Assembly (NCBI GenBank): GCA_937138495.1
Contig: CAKZPE010000084.1
Span: 1-56,441 of the forward strand
DNA length: 56,441 nucleotides
Direction: 5' to 3'
Source of the DNA: an uncultured Oceanospirillaceae bacterium
Lineage (GTDB): Bacteria > Pseudomonadota > Gammaproteobacteria > Pseudomonadales > Balneatricaceae
Under the pieces are notes generated by a model. That model ran no database searches and had not been told where the DNA came from. It saw nothing but the letters and a program-made list of their open reading frames with translations. This document shows, piece after piece, positions 8,712-18,042 of the stretch; position 1 is the first letter of the stretch, and every line of letters starts with the position of its first letter. The position numbers and the translations under genes were made by a program.

Positions 8712-9602
8712 TCATAGCTGATCAACATCCGCTCTGTCCGGAATGCTGACCGACGCACCGACTTTCTGTACCGCCAGAGACGAGGCCTTACAGCCACGCT
8801 CCAGCGCAGTTTTCGGGGATGCCTGCTGACACAGTGCGGCCAGCAAATATCCCAGGAATGTATCGCCTGCTGCCGTGGTATCCACCGCTTCAACCTGCAG
8901 GGCGGGCACAAATATCTCTGTATCCGCATCCACCCACAGTGCGCCTTTCGCACCAAAGGTCACCACCACCCGCGTAGTAGGCAAACGTTCGCGCAACGCA
9001 GCCACTAACTGGTCCTGATCCAGCCCGTCACAGTCTAATAGCTGTTGCACTTCAATTTCGTTGACCACCAGCAAAGACAGCTCATGTAAGGGTAATGCCC
9101 GTACTGAATCATCCATCGGTGATGGGTTAAACGCCACCTGCATACCTTTTGCGGCAGCTGTGCTGATCATTTCTGCCGTACAGCTGCACTCGTTTTGCAG
9201 CAACAGCCAGTCGCCGGCAACTGCGCCTTCCAGTAAACCGCTCAGTTCGTCCTTGCGGAAACTGTGGTTAGCCCCAGCGAACAGAATGATTGAGTTTTCT
9301 GCATGAACATCCACCTGAATGATGGCGTGGCCACTCGGTGTATCCACCGCAGCGACCCGGCGGCAGTCCACACCGGCGTCCTGCAACTGATCCTGTACCC
9401 AGCTGTCTGCTTTACCGTAACGGCCAATATGTAATACCGGCACCCCGGCTTTCGCCGCAGCAATGGACTGATTCGCCCCTTTGCCACCCAGCACCTGACG
9501 GTATTCAGTACTGGCCAGGGTTTCCCCCGGTGCCACCAGATGTGGCATCTGATAGATATGATCAACGTTGATTGATCCGTAACTGAAAATACGTGTACTC
9601 AT
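8712..9602 (-). CDS. ribokinase-family (PfkB) sugar kinase
   Basis: Carbohydrate kinase of 296 residues. The N-terminal PfkB signature is GGKGANQSIAAAKAG, and the C-terminal one with the catalytic Asp is DTTAAGDTFLGYLLA. In this operon it would phosphorylate the ribose released by the adjacent nucleoside hydrolase, feeding the pentose phosphate pathway; PfkB enzymes that act on whole nucleosides are the alternative. The start at 9602 is one base past the stop of the permease gene (TGA-G-ATG), with AAGGAA upstream inside the permease 3' end. Longer upstream in-frame starts would run into the permease gene and lack support. Confidence 0.9.
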   Translation of the reverse strand: MSTRIFSYGSINVDHIYQMPHLVAPGETLASTEYRQVLGGKGANQSIAAAKAGVPVLHIGRYGKADSWVQDQLQDAGVDCRRVAAVDTPSGHAIIQVDVHAENSIILFAGANHSFRKDELSGLLEGAVAGDWLLLQNECSCTAEMISTAAAKGMQVAFNPSPMDDSVRALPLHELSLLVVNEIEVQQLLDCDGLDQDQLVAALRERLPTTRVVVTFGAKGALWVDADTEIFVPALQVEAVDTTAAGDTFLGYLLAALCQQASPKTALERGCKASSLAVQKVGASVSIPDRADVDQL

Positions 9603-9603
9603 C

Positions 9604-10578
9604 TCAGCGTTCCTTGTTGTACGGAATACCGATCGCTTTCGGCGCGATTGCTTTGCCAATGAAGCCGGCAAGCAGGATGACCGTCAGCACATAAGGCAGT
9701 GCCTGCATCAGCTGCACCGGTACTTCACCGATAACCGGTAACTGTACGCCCTGCAGCCGTACAGACAGCGCTTCCAGGAAACCGAACAGCAGACAGGCAA
9801 ACAGTGCAGCTTTGGGATGCCACTTACCGAAGATCAGCGCCGCCAGGGCGATATAGCCTTTACCGGCTGACATATCTTTCAGGAAAGCCGCATTCTGCGC
9901 CGTCGACAGATACGTACCGGCGATGCCACACAATATACCTGCGCACATCACTGCCCGGTAGCGTAACCAGGCCACTGAAATACCGGCGGTATCCACCGCC
10001 TGAGGATTCTCACCCACCGCCCGCAGCCGCAGGCCGAAACGGCTGCGGAAAATAACCCACCAGGTCAGCGGCACCGCTAACAGAGCAAGATATACCAACA
10101 GGTTATGGCCGCTCAGTAATTCACTGTAAATGGCACCGATCACCGGCACATCCGCCACGGCAGCAGCCCCCGGGAATTCGAGTGCGGCAAAGCGGGCATC
10201 GCCGCTCAGCTGTGGCGTCTGACCGCCCTGGGCAAACCAGGCAATCCCCAGTGTTACCGTCAGGCCGGAAGCCAGTATATTAATCGCCAAACCACTGACC
10301 ACCTGATTACCCCGGTGGGTAATACAGGCAAAGCCGTGAAGCAGGGCCATGCCCACAGATACAATAATGGCGCAGCCCAAGCCTAACCAGGCGGAACCGG
10401 TCACTGCCGCAGTGGCTGCGGCGGCAAACGCACCGGCCAGCATCTTGCCTTCCAGACCGATATCCACGATGCCTGAGCGTTCTGAAAACACACCGGCCAT
10501 AGCACAGAGAATCAGTGGGGTAGACACCCGGATAGTTGAATCCAGAATCGACACCAGCATCAGCAATACATCATTCAT
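9604..10578 (-). CDS. ABC transporter permease, nucleoside (BMP-type) system, second subunit
   Basis: Polytopic inner-membrane protein of 324 residues with around nine hydrophobic segments. It contains the conserved block GLRLRAVGENPQAVDTAGISV, the ATPase-contacting loop seen in YufQ/NupC-like permeases of branched-chain-type ABC importers, and the N-terminal ERSGIVDIGLEGKML motif. It pairs with the 379-residue permease encoded just upstream, overlapping it by 4 bp (ATGA). Expected role is nucleoside passage through the membrane. Confidence 0.9.
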   Translation of the reverse strand: MNDVLLMLVSILDSTIRVSTPLILCAMAGVFSERSGIVDIGLEGKMLAGAFAAAATAAVTGSAWLGLGCAIIVSVGMALLHGFACITHRGNQVVSGLAINILASGLTVTLGIAWFAQGGQTPQLSGDARFAALEFPGAAAVADVPVIGAIYSELLSGHNLLVYLALLAVPLTWWVIFRSRFGLRLRAVGENPQAVDTAGISVAWLRYRAVMCAGILCGIAGTYLSTAQNAAFLKDMSAGKGYIALAALIFGKWHPKAALFACLLFGFLEALSVRLQGVQLPVIGEVPVQLMQALPYVLTVILLAGFIGKAIAPKAIGIPYNKER

Positions 10579-11714
10579 GACTGCGCCTCCTCTTTCAGAC
10601 TGTCCTGACGAGTCGCCTTACTCAGGGTATACCGCAGGAACAGTTTTTCCAGTGTCGGCTTAAGCATGTAGGCGAGCGCACCGCAGAACAGAATCACCAG
10701 ACCCTGAATGACCACCACCAGATCACGGGTAATGGTTGAGATCTCAAATGACAGCTCTGCACCGCCCTGATACAGAGCACCAAATAACACACTCGCCGCA
10801 ATGATCCCCAGCGGATGGTTACGCCCCATCAGGGATACAGCAATCCCGGTAAAACCGGCACCGGCAACGAATTCCAGCAACACCCGCTGCTGCGCACCCA
10901 TTACCTCGTTGATGCCAACCATGGCCGCCAGTGCACCGGAAATGCACATACTGATGACGATAGTACGGCGGGTATTAATGCCGCTGTACACCGCTGCTTT
11001 TTCATTGAAGCCGATCATACGGATGGCATAGCCCCAGCGGGTATGCCAGATCAGCAACCACACCAGTACACAGGCCAGCAGGGCCAGAATCAGGGAGACA
11101 TTCAGCGGGCTTTGTTCGATCTCAATACCGAAGGCAGCAAACACCTGGTACATATAGGGCAGGGTGGCACCTTCCGCAATGCTGCGGGTTTGTGGTGACA
11201 TGCTGCCCGGTTCAATCAGTACGTTCACCAGCAGATAGACCATCAGTGCCGAAGCAATGAAGTTAAACATAATCGTGGTGATTACAATGTGGCTGCCACG
11301 GTACGCCTGCAGATACGCAGGAATATAGGCCCAGGCCGCGCCGAACAGGCCGCCGGCGACAATCGCAAACGGCAACAGCGCCCACCAGGGAAGCCAGCTG
11401 TCGAGCATCAGGCATACCAGCCCAACGCCCAGCCCCCCCAGATAAGCCTGACCTTCACCGCCGATATTAAAGAGGCCGGCATGAAAGGCCACGGCAACGG
11501 CCAGACCGGTGAAGATAAAATTAGTGGCGTAATACAGGGTATAGCCAATGCCTTCGCCATAGCCAAACGCACCGAACAGCATAACCTGTACGGCTTCCAC
11601 GGGGCTTTCGCCGATCAGCATAATGATGCCGGCAGAGACAATAAACGCCAGACAGATATTGATCAGCGGAATCAGGCCAATATCGATCCAGGCGGGCAGA
11701 GTACGGTTACTCAT
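10575..11714 (-). CDS. ABC transporter permease, nucleoside (BMP-type) system, first subunit
   Basis: Polytopic inner-membrane protein of 379 residues. It shows FNIGGEGQAYLGGLG, the counterpart of the ERSGIVDIGLEGKML motif in the partner permease, and a contact loop GYAIRMIGFNEKAAVYSGI. These are hallmarks of YufP/NupB-like permeases. It overlaps the ATPase gene by 4 bp at its start and the second permease by 4 bp at its end. That argues for strict co-translation of the three membrane-complex genes. Confidence 0.9.
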   Translation of the reverse strand: MSNRTLPAWIDIGLIPLINICLAFIVSAGIIMLIGESPVEAVQVMLFGAFGYGEGIGYTLYYATNFIFTGLAVAVAFHAGLFNIGGEGQAYLGGLGVGLVCLMLDSWLPWWALLPFAIVAGGLFGAAWAYIPAYLQAYRGSHIVITTIMFNFIASALMVYLLVNVLIEPGSMSPQTRSIAEGATLPYMYQVFAAFGIEIEQSPLNVSLILALLACVLVWLLIWHTRWGYAIRMIGFNEKAAVYSGINTRRTIVISMCISGALAAMVGINEVMGAQQRVLLEFVAGAGFTGIAVSLMGRNHPLGIIAASVLFGALYQGGAELSFEISTITRDLVVVIQGLVILFCGALAYMLKPTLEKLFLRYTLSKATRQDSLKEEAQS

Positions 11715-13279
11715 CCGGCATTCCCTCCTGCTTCGCTGGCATTACCCATCATCAGACCCAGAGTTTTGGCATCTGCTTCACTGGCGGCAATTTCGCCGAC
11801 GATCCGGCCTTCAAACATCACCAGAATCCGGTCACACAAAGACATAACTTCCTCAAGCTCTACCGATACAACCAGTACAGCACTGCCAGCATCCCGTAAC
11901 TTAACAATTTGCTGGTGAATGAATTCAATCGCACCGATATCTACTCCGCGGGTAGGCTGGCCGACTAACAGCACTTTGGGCTGGCGTTCCATTTCCCGGG
12001 CAATACACAGCTTCTGCTGGTTACCGCCGGAGAAGTTCGCCGACTTCAGGTCCGGGTTGCCCGGACGTACATCAAACTCATCCATCAGTTGCTGACAGTG
12101 ACGGGTAATCGCACCGCCGTCGGTCAGCAGGCCACGGTTGAATTCAGGTTCATCCTGAAAGCCCATAATGGCGGATTCCCGGGCACTGAATGCGGTTACC
12201 ATGCCCAGACGGTGACGATCTTCCGCCACATGCCCCACACTCAGGTGACGCAGGTCTTTGGCATCCAGCACATTAGTGGCATCAATCAGGGTGCCATTCA
12301 CATTCAGTTTGCCATCCTCCACCGGGCGAATGCCGCTAAGTACTTCCAGCAGCTCGGTCTGGCCATTACCGGAGACCCCGGCAATGCCAACAATTTCGCC
12401 GGCCCGCAGTTTCAGGCTGACATCATCCAGACGGGGAACAGCATCAGCGTCCCGCACCGTCAGGTTATCGGCCTGGAGCAGCACGTCACCCGGCTGTGCC
12501 GGTGCTTTATCTACGTGCAGCAGAACTTTACGGCCGACCATCAGCTCGGCCAGTTCTTCTTTATTTGTATCTGCCGTCACCCGGTCTGCCACCATGGTGC
12601 CGGCACGCATCACTGATACATGATCAGTAATGGCCAGAATTTCCTGTAACTTATGGGTAATCAGCATCACGCTGACCCCACGGCTGCGCAGGGTATCGAG
12701 AATGCTGAATAACTGCTCAGCTTCCTGGGGTGTCAGCACCCCGGTGGGCTCATCGAGAATCAGAATATCTGCACCGCGATACAGTGCTTTAAGAATTTCA
12801 ACCCGTTGCTGCAAACCGACCGGCAATTCGCCGGTCATGGCGTCAGGATCGACCGCCAGGCCGTACTCTTCTGACAACCGCTGCAACTCTTTACGGGCAT
12901 CAACCATACTGTGGCGTAATGAGCTGCTGGCTTCCGCCCCCAGCATCACGTTTTCCAGAACAGTAAAGGTATCCACCAGCATAAAGTGCTGATGCACCAT
13001 GCCGATGCCGGCGTTAATAGCATCTTTAGAGGCACGGATTTTTACCGTTTTTCCGTTGATCAGTATGTCGCCACTGTCCGCTTCATAGAAGCCGTAGAGA
13101 ATACTCATCAGGGTGGATTTGCCGGCGCCGTTTTCTCCGATAATGCCATGCACGGTGCCGCGACCAACCTGAAGGTCGACGTCGCGGTTTGCATGTACCG
13201 GACCAAAACGTTTATTGATCTTACGCAGATCAATAGCAGGCGACTGGTCAGCCGCCTGTTGAGGGTTACTTATGGTCAT
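11711..13279 (-). CDS. ABC transporter ATPase with two nucleotide-binding domains, nucleoside import
   Basis: Cytoplasmic ATPase of 522 residues built as two fused ABC domains, like RbsA and YufO/NupA. Domain 1 has a canonical Walker A GENGAGKST and Walker B ILILDEPTGVL. Domain 2 has the degenerate Walker A GVSGNGQTE, lacking the usual lysine, which is normal for the second half in this family, and the signature SGGNQQK. It energises the two permeases encoded downstream. It follows the binding-protein gene by 26 bp and overlaps the first permease gene by 4 bp. Confidence 0.93.
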   Translation of the reverse strand: MTISNPQQAADQSPAIDLRKINKRFGPVHANRDVDLQVGRGTVHGIIGENGAGKSTLMSILYGFYEADSGDILINGKTVKIRASKDAINAGIGMVHQHFMLVDTFTVLENVMLGAEASSSLRHSMVDARKELQRLSEEYGLAVDPDAMTGELPVGLQQRVEILKALYRGADILILDEPTGVLTPQEAEQLFSILDTLRSRGVSVMLITHKLQEILAITDHVSVMRAGTMVADRVTADTNKEELAELMVGRKVLLHVDKAPAQPGDVLLQADNLTVRDADAVPRLDDVSLKLRAGEIVGIAGVSGNGQTELLEVLSGIRPVEDGKLNVNGTLIDATNVLDAKDLRHLSVGHVAEDRHRLGMVTAFSARESAIMGFQDEPEFNRGLLTDGGAITRHCQQLMDEFDVRPGNPDLKSANFSGGNQQKLCIAREMERQPKVLLVGQPTRGVDIGAIEFIHQQIVKLRDAGSAVLVVSVELEEVMSLCDRILVMFEGRIVGEIAASEADAKTLGLMMGNASEAGGNAG

Positions 13280-13305
13280 ACTGCTTCAGTCGGTTAACGC
13301 TGTAA

Positions 13306-14304
13306 TCAGTTCATTGCCGGACAGGTGTTATCCGCCATATAGTCATGAACCACGATCTTGCCGGCGATGATGTCAGCCTTCGCCTGTTCAACAGCCGCTT
13401 TCATTTCCGGCGTAATCAGATCTTTGTTGTGCTCATCCAGCGCCCAGTCAACACCGCCTTCAGCCAGACCCAGTACGTTAATACCCGGCTTCCAGGAGCC
13501 GTCCTGCGCAGCTTTAAAGGAGTTATAGGCAGCAATATCAACCTGCTTGGTCATAGACGTCAGCATAGTACCCGGGTGCAGGTGGTTCTGGTTTGAATCT
13601 ACACCGATGGCAAATTTACCGGCATCTTTAGCCGCCTGGTAAACACCGGCACCGGTCGCACCAGCTGCAGCGAATACAACGTCAGAACCGCGGTCAAACT
13701 GGCTCTTCGCCAGTTCACCACCTTTACCCGGATCGTTCCAGGCAGAAGGGGTCGTACCGGTCATGTTGCTGATAACTTCTGCATTGCTTACTGCGTACTT
13801 GGCACCCTGTACGTAACCGCAGTTAAAACGGCGGATCAGCGGGATATCCATGCCGCCCACAAAGCTGACAACTTTACTTTCAGATTTCATCGCCGCCAGC
13901 ATGCCTACCAGGAAGGAACCTTCCTGTTCTTTAAAGACCACAGACTGAACATTTGGCTGATCAACCACCATATCAATGATAGTGAAACGGGTATCCGGAT
14001 ATGCTTTAGAAGCTTTTTCAACCGCAGATGCCTGAGCGAAACCTACGCTGATAACCGGGTCAGCTTTACGCTGCGCCATTTTACGTACTGCCTGCTCACG
14101 CTGGGCAGGGTTAGTCACTTCAAATTCCTTGTACTTGATACCGGTTTCTTTCCTGAAACGCTCAACACCGTTATATACGCCTTCGTTGAACGACTTATCG
14201 AACTTACCGCCCATATCGAACACAACCGCTGGCTTCAGATCAGCCGCTGTTGCAGAGGCGCTGATAGCAACGGCTGCAGATAGCGCAAGTAACTGAAATT
14301 TCAT
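13306..14304 (-). CDS. BMP-family periplasmic nucleoside-binding protein
   Basis: Exported binding protein of 332 residues and the first gene of the operon. A signal peptide ends near residue 21 (SASATA-A). There is no lipobox Cys, so it is probably soluble in the periplasm, unlike the lipoproteins PnrA and BmpA. Family blocks include VFDMGGKFDKSFNEGVYNGVERF (N terminus), FVGGMDIPLI and AIGVDSNQNHL. BMP proteins bind purine or pyrimidine nucleosides. I chose the ATG at 14304, with AGGGGAT upstream; an in-frame ATG at 14325 would put charged residues before the signal. Confidence 0.92.
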   Translation of the reverse strand: MKFQLLALSAAVAISASATAADLKPAVVFDMGGKFDKSFNEGVYNGVERFRKETGIKYKEFEVTNPAQREQAVRKMAQRKADPVISVGFAQASAVEKASKAYPDTRFTIIDMVVDQPNVQSVVFKEQEGSFLVGMLAAMKSESKVVSFVGGMDIPLIRRFNCGYVQGAKYAVSNAEVISNMTGTTPSAWNDPGKGGELAKSQFDRGSDVVFAAAGATGAGVYQAAKDAGKFAIGVDSNQNHLHPGTMLTSMTKQVDIAAYNSFKAAQDGSWKPGINVLGLAEGGVDWALDEHNKDLITPEMKAAVEQAKADIIAGKIVVHDYMADNTCPAMN

Positions 14305-14648
14305 GGATTTATCCCCTGTAGTCATAGCTTTCTTGTTATATTTCGTGATATTTTGTGCGTCACTGACAAACTGTCAGACACTTCAAAAGCTCATTAAAAA
14401 GAGCTCATTAAAACCGGGCACAGGCCTTGCTGTAAGCGGCGGACTGTCATGACACATCCGGCCCGCAGACGCAGCTATTCAGCGGCCAGCTAAGCCCGAA
14501 TAACCTACACCACCGATACTAATTTTTCTGCCTGGTCAAAATTCGGCAAATTAGACGAAAGGATACAGCAAACTGCTTGCCAGATTAACCGGTAGCGGCC
14601 AAATTATGACCACTTACCGTTAATCGTACAGTCAATAATAGTCCTTAT
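14305..14648. promoter_or_regulatory. promoter region of the nucleoside operon, with an inverted and a direct repeat
   Basis: About 340 bp without a gene. It holds CTGACA-AAC-TGTCAG (14363-14377), a 15-bp inverted repeat that could be an operator. It also holds two copies of AGCTCATTAAAA (14388-14399 and 14402-14413) spaced 14 bp apart. Both lie 60-110 bp upstream of the binding-protein start, as expected for regulator sites of the seven-gene operon. No regulator gene is adjacent, and no clear -35/-10 pair could be fixed. Confidence 0.45.
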
Positions 14649-17024
14649 TCAGGGTTTGGCTTTGGCGATCTCCCGCAAACGCTTCACCACCTGCGCATTG
14701 ACTGATCGCTGGGTAAAGCTGCCATCATCTTTCAGCTGTCCGGCTTTACGTCCCATCAGCACTTCTAAACACTGATCCACAGTAGCCACCGCATAGATAT
14801 GGAACTGACTTTCCGCTACCGCGTCCACCACTTCACGCTTAAGCATCAGATTTCGCACATTGGCCCGGGGAATGACCACTCCCTGATGGCCGGTCAGCCC
14901 CCGGGTTTTACAAACGTTAAAGAAGCCTTCAATTTTCTCGTTTACGCCACCGATTGCCTGCACTTCACCGTACTGGTTAATAGAGCCCGTCAGAGCAAAA
15001 TGTTGCTGAATCGGGATATGAGTCAGGGCAGATATCAGCGTACAGATTTCGGCCAGTGAGGCACTGTCGCCATCCACATAACCGTAGGACTGCTCCAGCG
15101 CAATGCTGGCAGACACCGCCAGTGGGAAATCCTGCGTATATTTATGCCCCAGATAACCGGACAGAATCAGTACGCCTTTAGAATGAATCGGCTGCCCCAG
15201 AGTAACTTCACGCTCAATGTCGATAATGCCTTTATTACCCGGGTGTACCGTGGCGGTAATCCGTGCAGGAAAACCAAAGGAGACATCACCCACCCCTAAT
15301 ACCGTCAGGCCGTTACTGCGGCCCACCGCTTCACCGGAGGTATCGATCAGTACGGTTTCATTCAGAATGCTGTCGAGTATCTTTTCTGAAATACGGTTAG
15401 TCCGGCGTTCTTTGGCATCCAGCGCCAACTCAACGTGGGAATCATTAATCAGCTCATCTTTCTGCTGCACTCGGCGGTAATCTGCTTCACACAGCAGATC
15501 AACCAGTTCACCCACGTGGGCAGATAACAACTCCTGATCTTCCACCAGTCGGGAGCTGTGCTCCACCAGCCGCGCCACCCCCTGACGGGTCAGTTGCGCC
15601 AGCCCTTCTTCATCAGCCAGAGTTTTCATCAGCCGGGCATAGTTACGGATGGTCGCCGGTTCACGTTTCACATCTTCATCAAAATCCACCACCACGCGGA
15701 ACATCTTTTCAAAATCGTGATCCAGCTCCTGCAACAGGTAATAGGTGTTGCGGGTACCGATCAGCACCAGCTTAACGCCCAGCGGAATGGATTCCGGTGC
15801 CAGGCTAACGTTACCCATCCCGGTCATTTCCGAGATTGGATTTTCAATGCGAATTTCGTGTGCTTTCAGGGCCCGCTTCAGCGCACCATACACAAATGGC
15901 TGCTCAATCAGTTTTTCTGCTTCCAAAATCAGATAGCCACCGTTTGCCCGGTGAAGAGCACCGGAGCGGATTAACTGGAAATTGGTGCTGACCGATCCCA
16001 TTTCGCTGGCATATTCCACCCGGCCAAACAGATTGTCATAGGTAGGGTGGGACTCAAAAACTACCGGTGCGCCCTTGGTTTTCTGGTTATCCACCAGCAG
16101 ATTCACCCCATAGGTCTGATCCATATACTGGCGGCGGGCGGTATCCGTACGGTTCTCATTGGGTTTTTCTTCCGCAATCAGATCCGTGGCAGTTTTCACC
16201 AGATTTTTTTCCAGCTGACTGAAATAACTTAGCAAGCTGTTACTGCTGTTGTACTTTTCCCGTAAAGGTTGCAACAGTGGATTGATGGCCTTACGGGCAG
16301 TTTCCCGGTCTAACACCTTCATCCGGTCGCCGGCTTCACGCTTCCACTGGGGCAGGCTGGCCAGCTGTTCATTAAGGTAATCTTCCAGTTTGGAAATGTT
16401 ACTGGTGAACTGATCGCGAACCTCTTCCGGTAACTGAGAAAAAGCAGCCTCGTCCATGCCCTGACCATCAGCCACCGGGGTAAATCCGATAGAACCGGCA
16501 TCACGGAACAGAGCAATGCTATGCTCCCGGGCCAGATCGTCCACTTCTTCAATGGCCTGATCATATAACCGGTTAAAATCACGCTCAACCTTACCTTTCT
16601 TTCGCTGGTAGGTGGGGCTTTCAAATGCGGCTGGCAGTTCGGTTAAGATACCTTCAATCAGATGCTTAATATCACGCTTAAGCATCCAGGCTTTACCGGC
16701 GGCCATCTCAATGGCCAGCGGGCGGCGGGAGTCATCAAGGTTATTCAGGTAACACCAGTCTTTAGGCTTGGCGTTGGCTTTCTTGGCGATGGTTTTAAGG
16801 CTATCCATCGCAAACGAAAAACGTCCGGTATGGGGATTACCCATCACAAAAATATTGTACCCCGGCCGGGTCATGCCAATGCCAAACTCCATGGCCTCAA
16901 TCGCACGTTCCTGGCCAAAAAAACCGGCATAGGGCTCGAGGGTTTCCGTTGTTTTAAAAGGTAACAGCTCAGTACTGCACTGACGGTAAAGCTGATCCGG
17001 TGAGAGTAACGTCTCTTTTTCCAT
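14649..17024 (-). CDS. Lon-family ATP-dependent protease, LonB/AsrA-like
   Basis: Cytosolic AAA+ serine protease of 791 residues, the size of the Pseudomonas AsrA group and longer than E. coli YcbZ (LonH). The ATP-binding loop is the variant GNPHTGRFSFA. The C-terminal peptidase domain carries the Ser-Lys dyad: Ser654 in DGDSAS and Lys697 in GGVNEKIEGF. The central region is helical and charged. AsrA-type proteases are linked to stress responses; the substrates here are unknown. Start placed at the ATG at 17024, with AGGGG upstream; an in-frame codon at 17072 adds 16 residues without support. Monocistronic. Confidence 0.9.
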   Translation of the reverse strand: MEKETLLSPDQLYRQCSTELLPFKTTETLEPYAGFFGQERAIEAMEFGIGMTRPGYNIFVMGNPHTGRFSFAMDSLKTIAKKANAKPKDWCYLNNLDDSRRPLAIEMAAGKAWMLKRDIKHLIEGILTELPAAFESPTYQRKKGKVERDFNRLYDQAIEEVDDLAREHSIALFRDAGSIGFTPVADGQGMDEAAFSQLPEEVRDQFTSNISKLEDYLNEQLASLPQWKREAGDRMKVLDRETARKAINPLLQPLREKYNSSNSLLSYFSQLEKNLVKTATDLIAEEKPNENRTDTARRQYMDQTYGVNLLVDNQKTKGAPVVFESHPTYDNLFGRVEYASEMGSVSTNFQLIRSGALHRANGGYLILEAEKLIEQPFVYGALKRALKAHEIRIENPISEMTGMGNVSLAPESIPLGVKLVLIGTRNTYYLLQELDHDFEKMFRVVVDFDEDVKREPATIRNYARLMKTLADEEGLAQLTRQGVARLVEHSSRLVEDQELLSAHVGELVDLLCEADYRRVQQKDELINDSHVELALDAKERRTNRISEKILDSILNETVLIDTSGEAVGRSNGLTVLGVGDVSFGFPARITATVHPGNKGIIDIEREVTLGQPIHSKGVLILSGYLGHKYTQDFPLAVSASIALEQSYGYVDGDSASLAEICTLISALTHIPIQQHFALTGSINQYGEVQAIGGVNEKIEGFFNVCKTRGLTGHQGVVIPRANVRNLMLKREVVDAVAESQFHIYAVATVDQCLEVLMGRKAGQLKDDGSFTQRSVNAQVVKRLREIAKAKP

Positions 17025-17213
17025 GTTGAGGCCCCTGCAAAGATTCGGGATAACCTCTTTATAACCCTGCAAAAATTCTCACGCAAGTTTACAAGTGCAC
17101 ATTATATGTACCGCTAAGCCATTGAATTCAGAAAGGAAGCAGGATGAGGGGAAATTACGTATATACCGGGAACAGCCTGCAAAAAGCAGCTGAGAACCCG
17201 GTACAAAAGGGCT

Positions 17214-18041
17214 TCAGCCATTCAGCTGTCGGCGCAGTTCCTGAATAACTTCAGCGGTAGCCGGACGCACTCCCCGCCAGATAAAAAATGACTCGGCAGC
17301 CTGCTCGACCAGCATACCCAAACCATCAATGACCTTTGTCGCTCCGTGAGCATCCGCCCAAAGATTAAACGCTGTCGGTTCAGCACTGTACATCATGTCA
17401 TAACACCAGGCGTCAGCGTTCAGCAGGTCATCCGGTAACGGCGGTACTTCACCCTGCAGGCTGGCAGCCGTGCCATTTATCACCAGGTCAAATTGCTCGC
17501 CCTTCAGTTGCTCAAAGCTGACCGCGCTGATATTACCGTACTCAGCGAACAGATCCCGTAACGTTTCCGCCCGGGATAAGGTCCGGTTAGCAATCACCAC
17601 CCGCGCAGGCTTTGCCGCAAGAACCGGCTCAAGCACACCCCGGACGGCACCGCCTGCACCCAGAATCAGTACATCGGCACCTTCAATGCGCCCGCCATGA
17701 TTTACAACAATATCGGTTACCAGACCCACACCGTCGGTATTGTCACCACACAGTTGGCCAGCGTCATTGCGGTATAAGGTATTGACCGCACCCGCAAGCT
17801 CTGCCCGTGGGCTGCGCTGCTCTGCAAGCGCCCAGGCTTCTTCTTTAAATGGGATGGTAACGTTCAACCCACGCCCCCGATCGTCCAGAAATGTGCTTAC
17901 GCCTTCAGCAAAGCCATCTTCCGGGATCAGCATCGCATCATAACGCAGCGCCTGATCAGTCTGACGGGCAAACGCCGTATGAATCAGAGGGGATTTGGAA
18001 TGTTTAATCGGATTGCCGAAAACCGCATAACGAACTGTCAT
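17214..18041 (-). CDS. aroE: shikimate dehydrogenase
   Basis: Enzyme of 275 residues that reduces 3-dehydroshikimate to shikimate with NADPH in aromatic amino acid synthesis. It has the substrate-binding NVTIPFKEEAW motif with the catalytic lysine, DNTDGVG with the conserved Asp, and the glycine-rich nucleotide loop GAGGAVRG. NRTLSRAE is the NADP-preferring segment. The start codon lies one base beyond the hemF stop (TAG-G-ATG), so the two genes are coupled, as in Pseudomonas where hemF and aroE are also neighbours. Confidence 0.97.
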   Translation of the reverse strand: MTVRYAVFGNPIKHSKSPLIHTAFARQTDQALRYDAMLIPEDGFAEGVSTFLDDRGRGLNVTIPFKEEAWALAEQRSPRAELAGAVNTLYRNDAGQLCGDNTDGVGLVTDIVVNHGGRIEGADVLILGAGGAVRGVLEPVLAAKPARVVIANRTLSRAETLRDLFAEYGNISAVSFEQLKGEQFDLVINGTAASLQGEVPPLPDDLLNADAWCYDMMYSAEPTAFNLWADAHGATKVIDGLGMLVEQAAESFFIWRGVRPATAEVIQELRRQLNG

Positions 18042-18042
18042 C

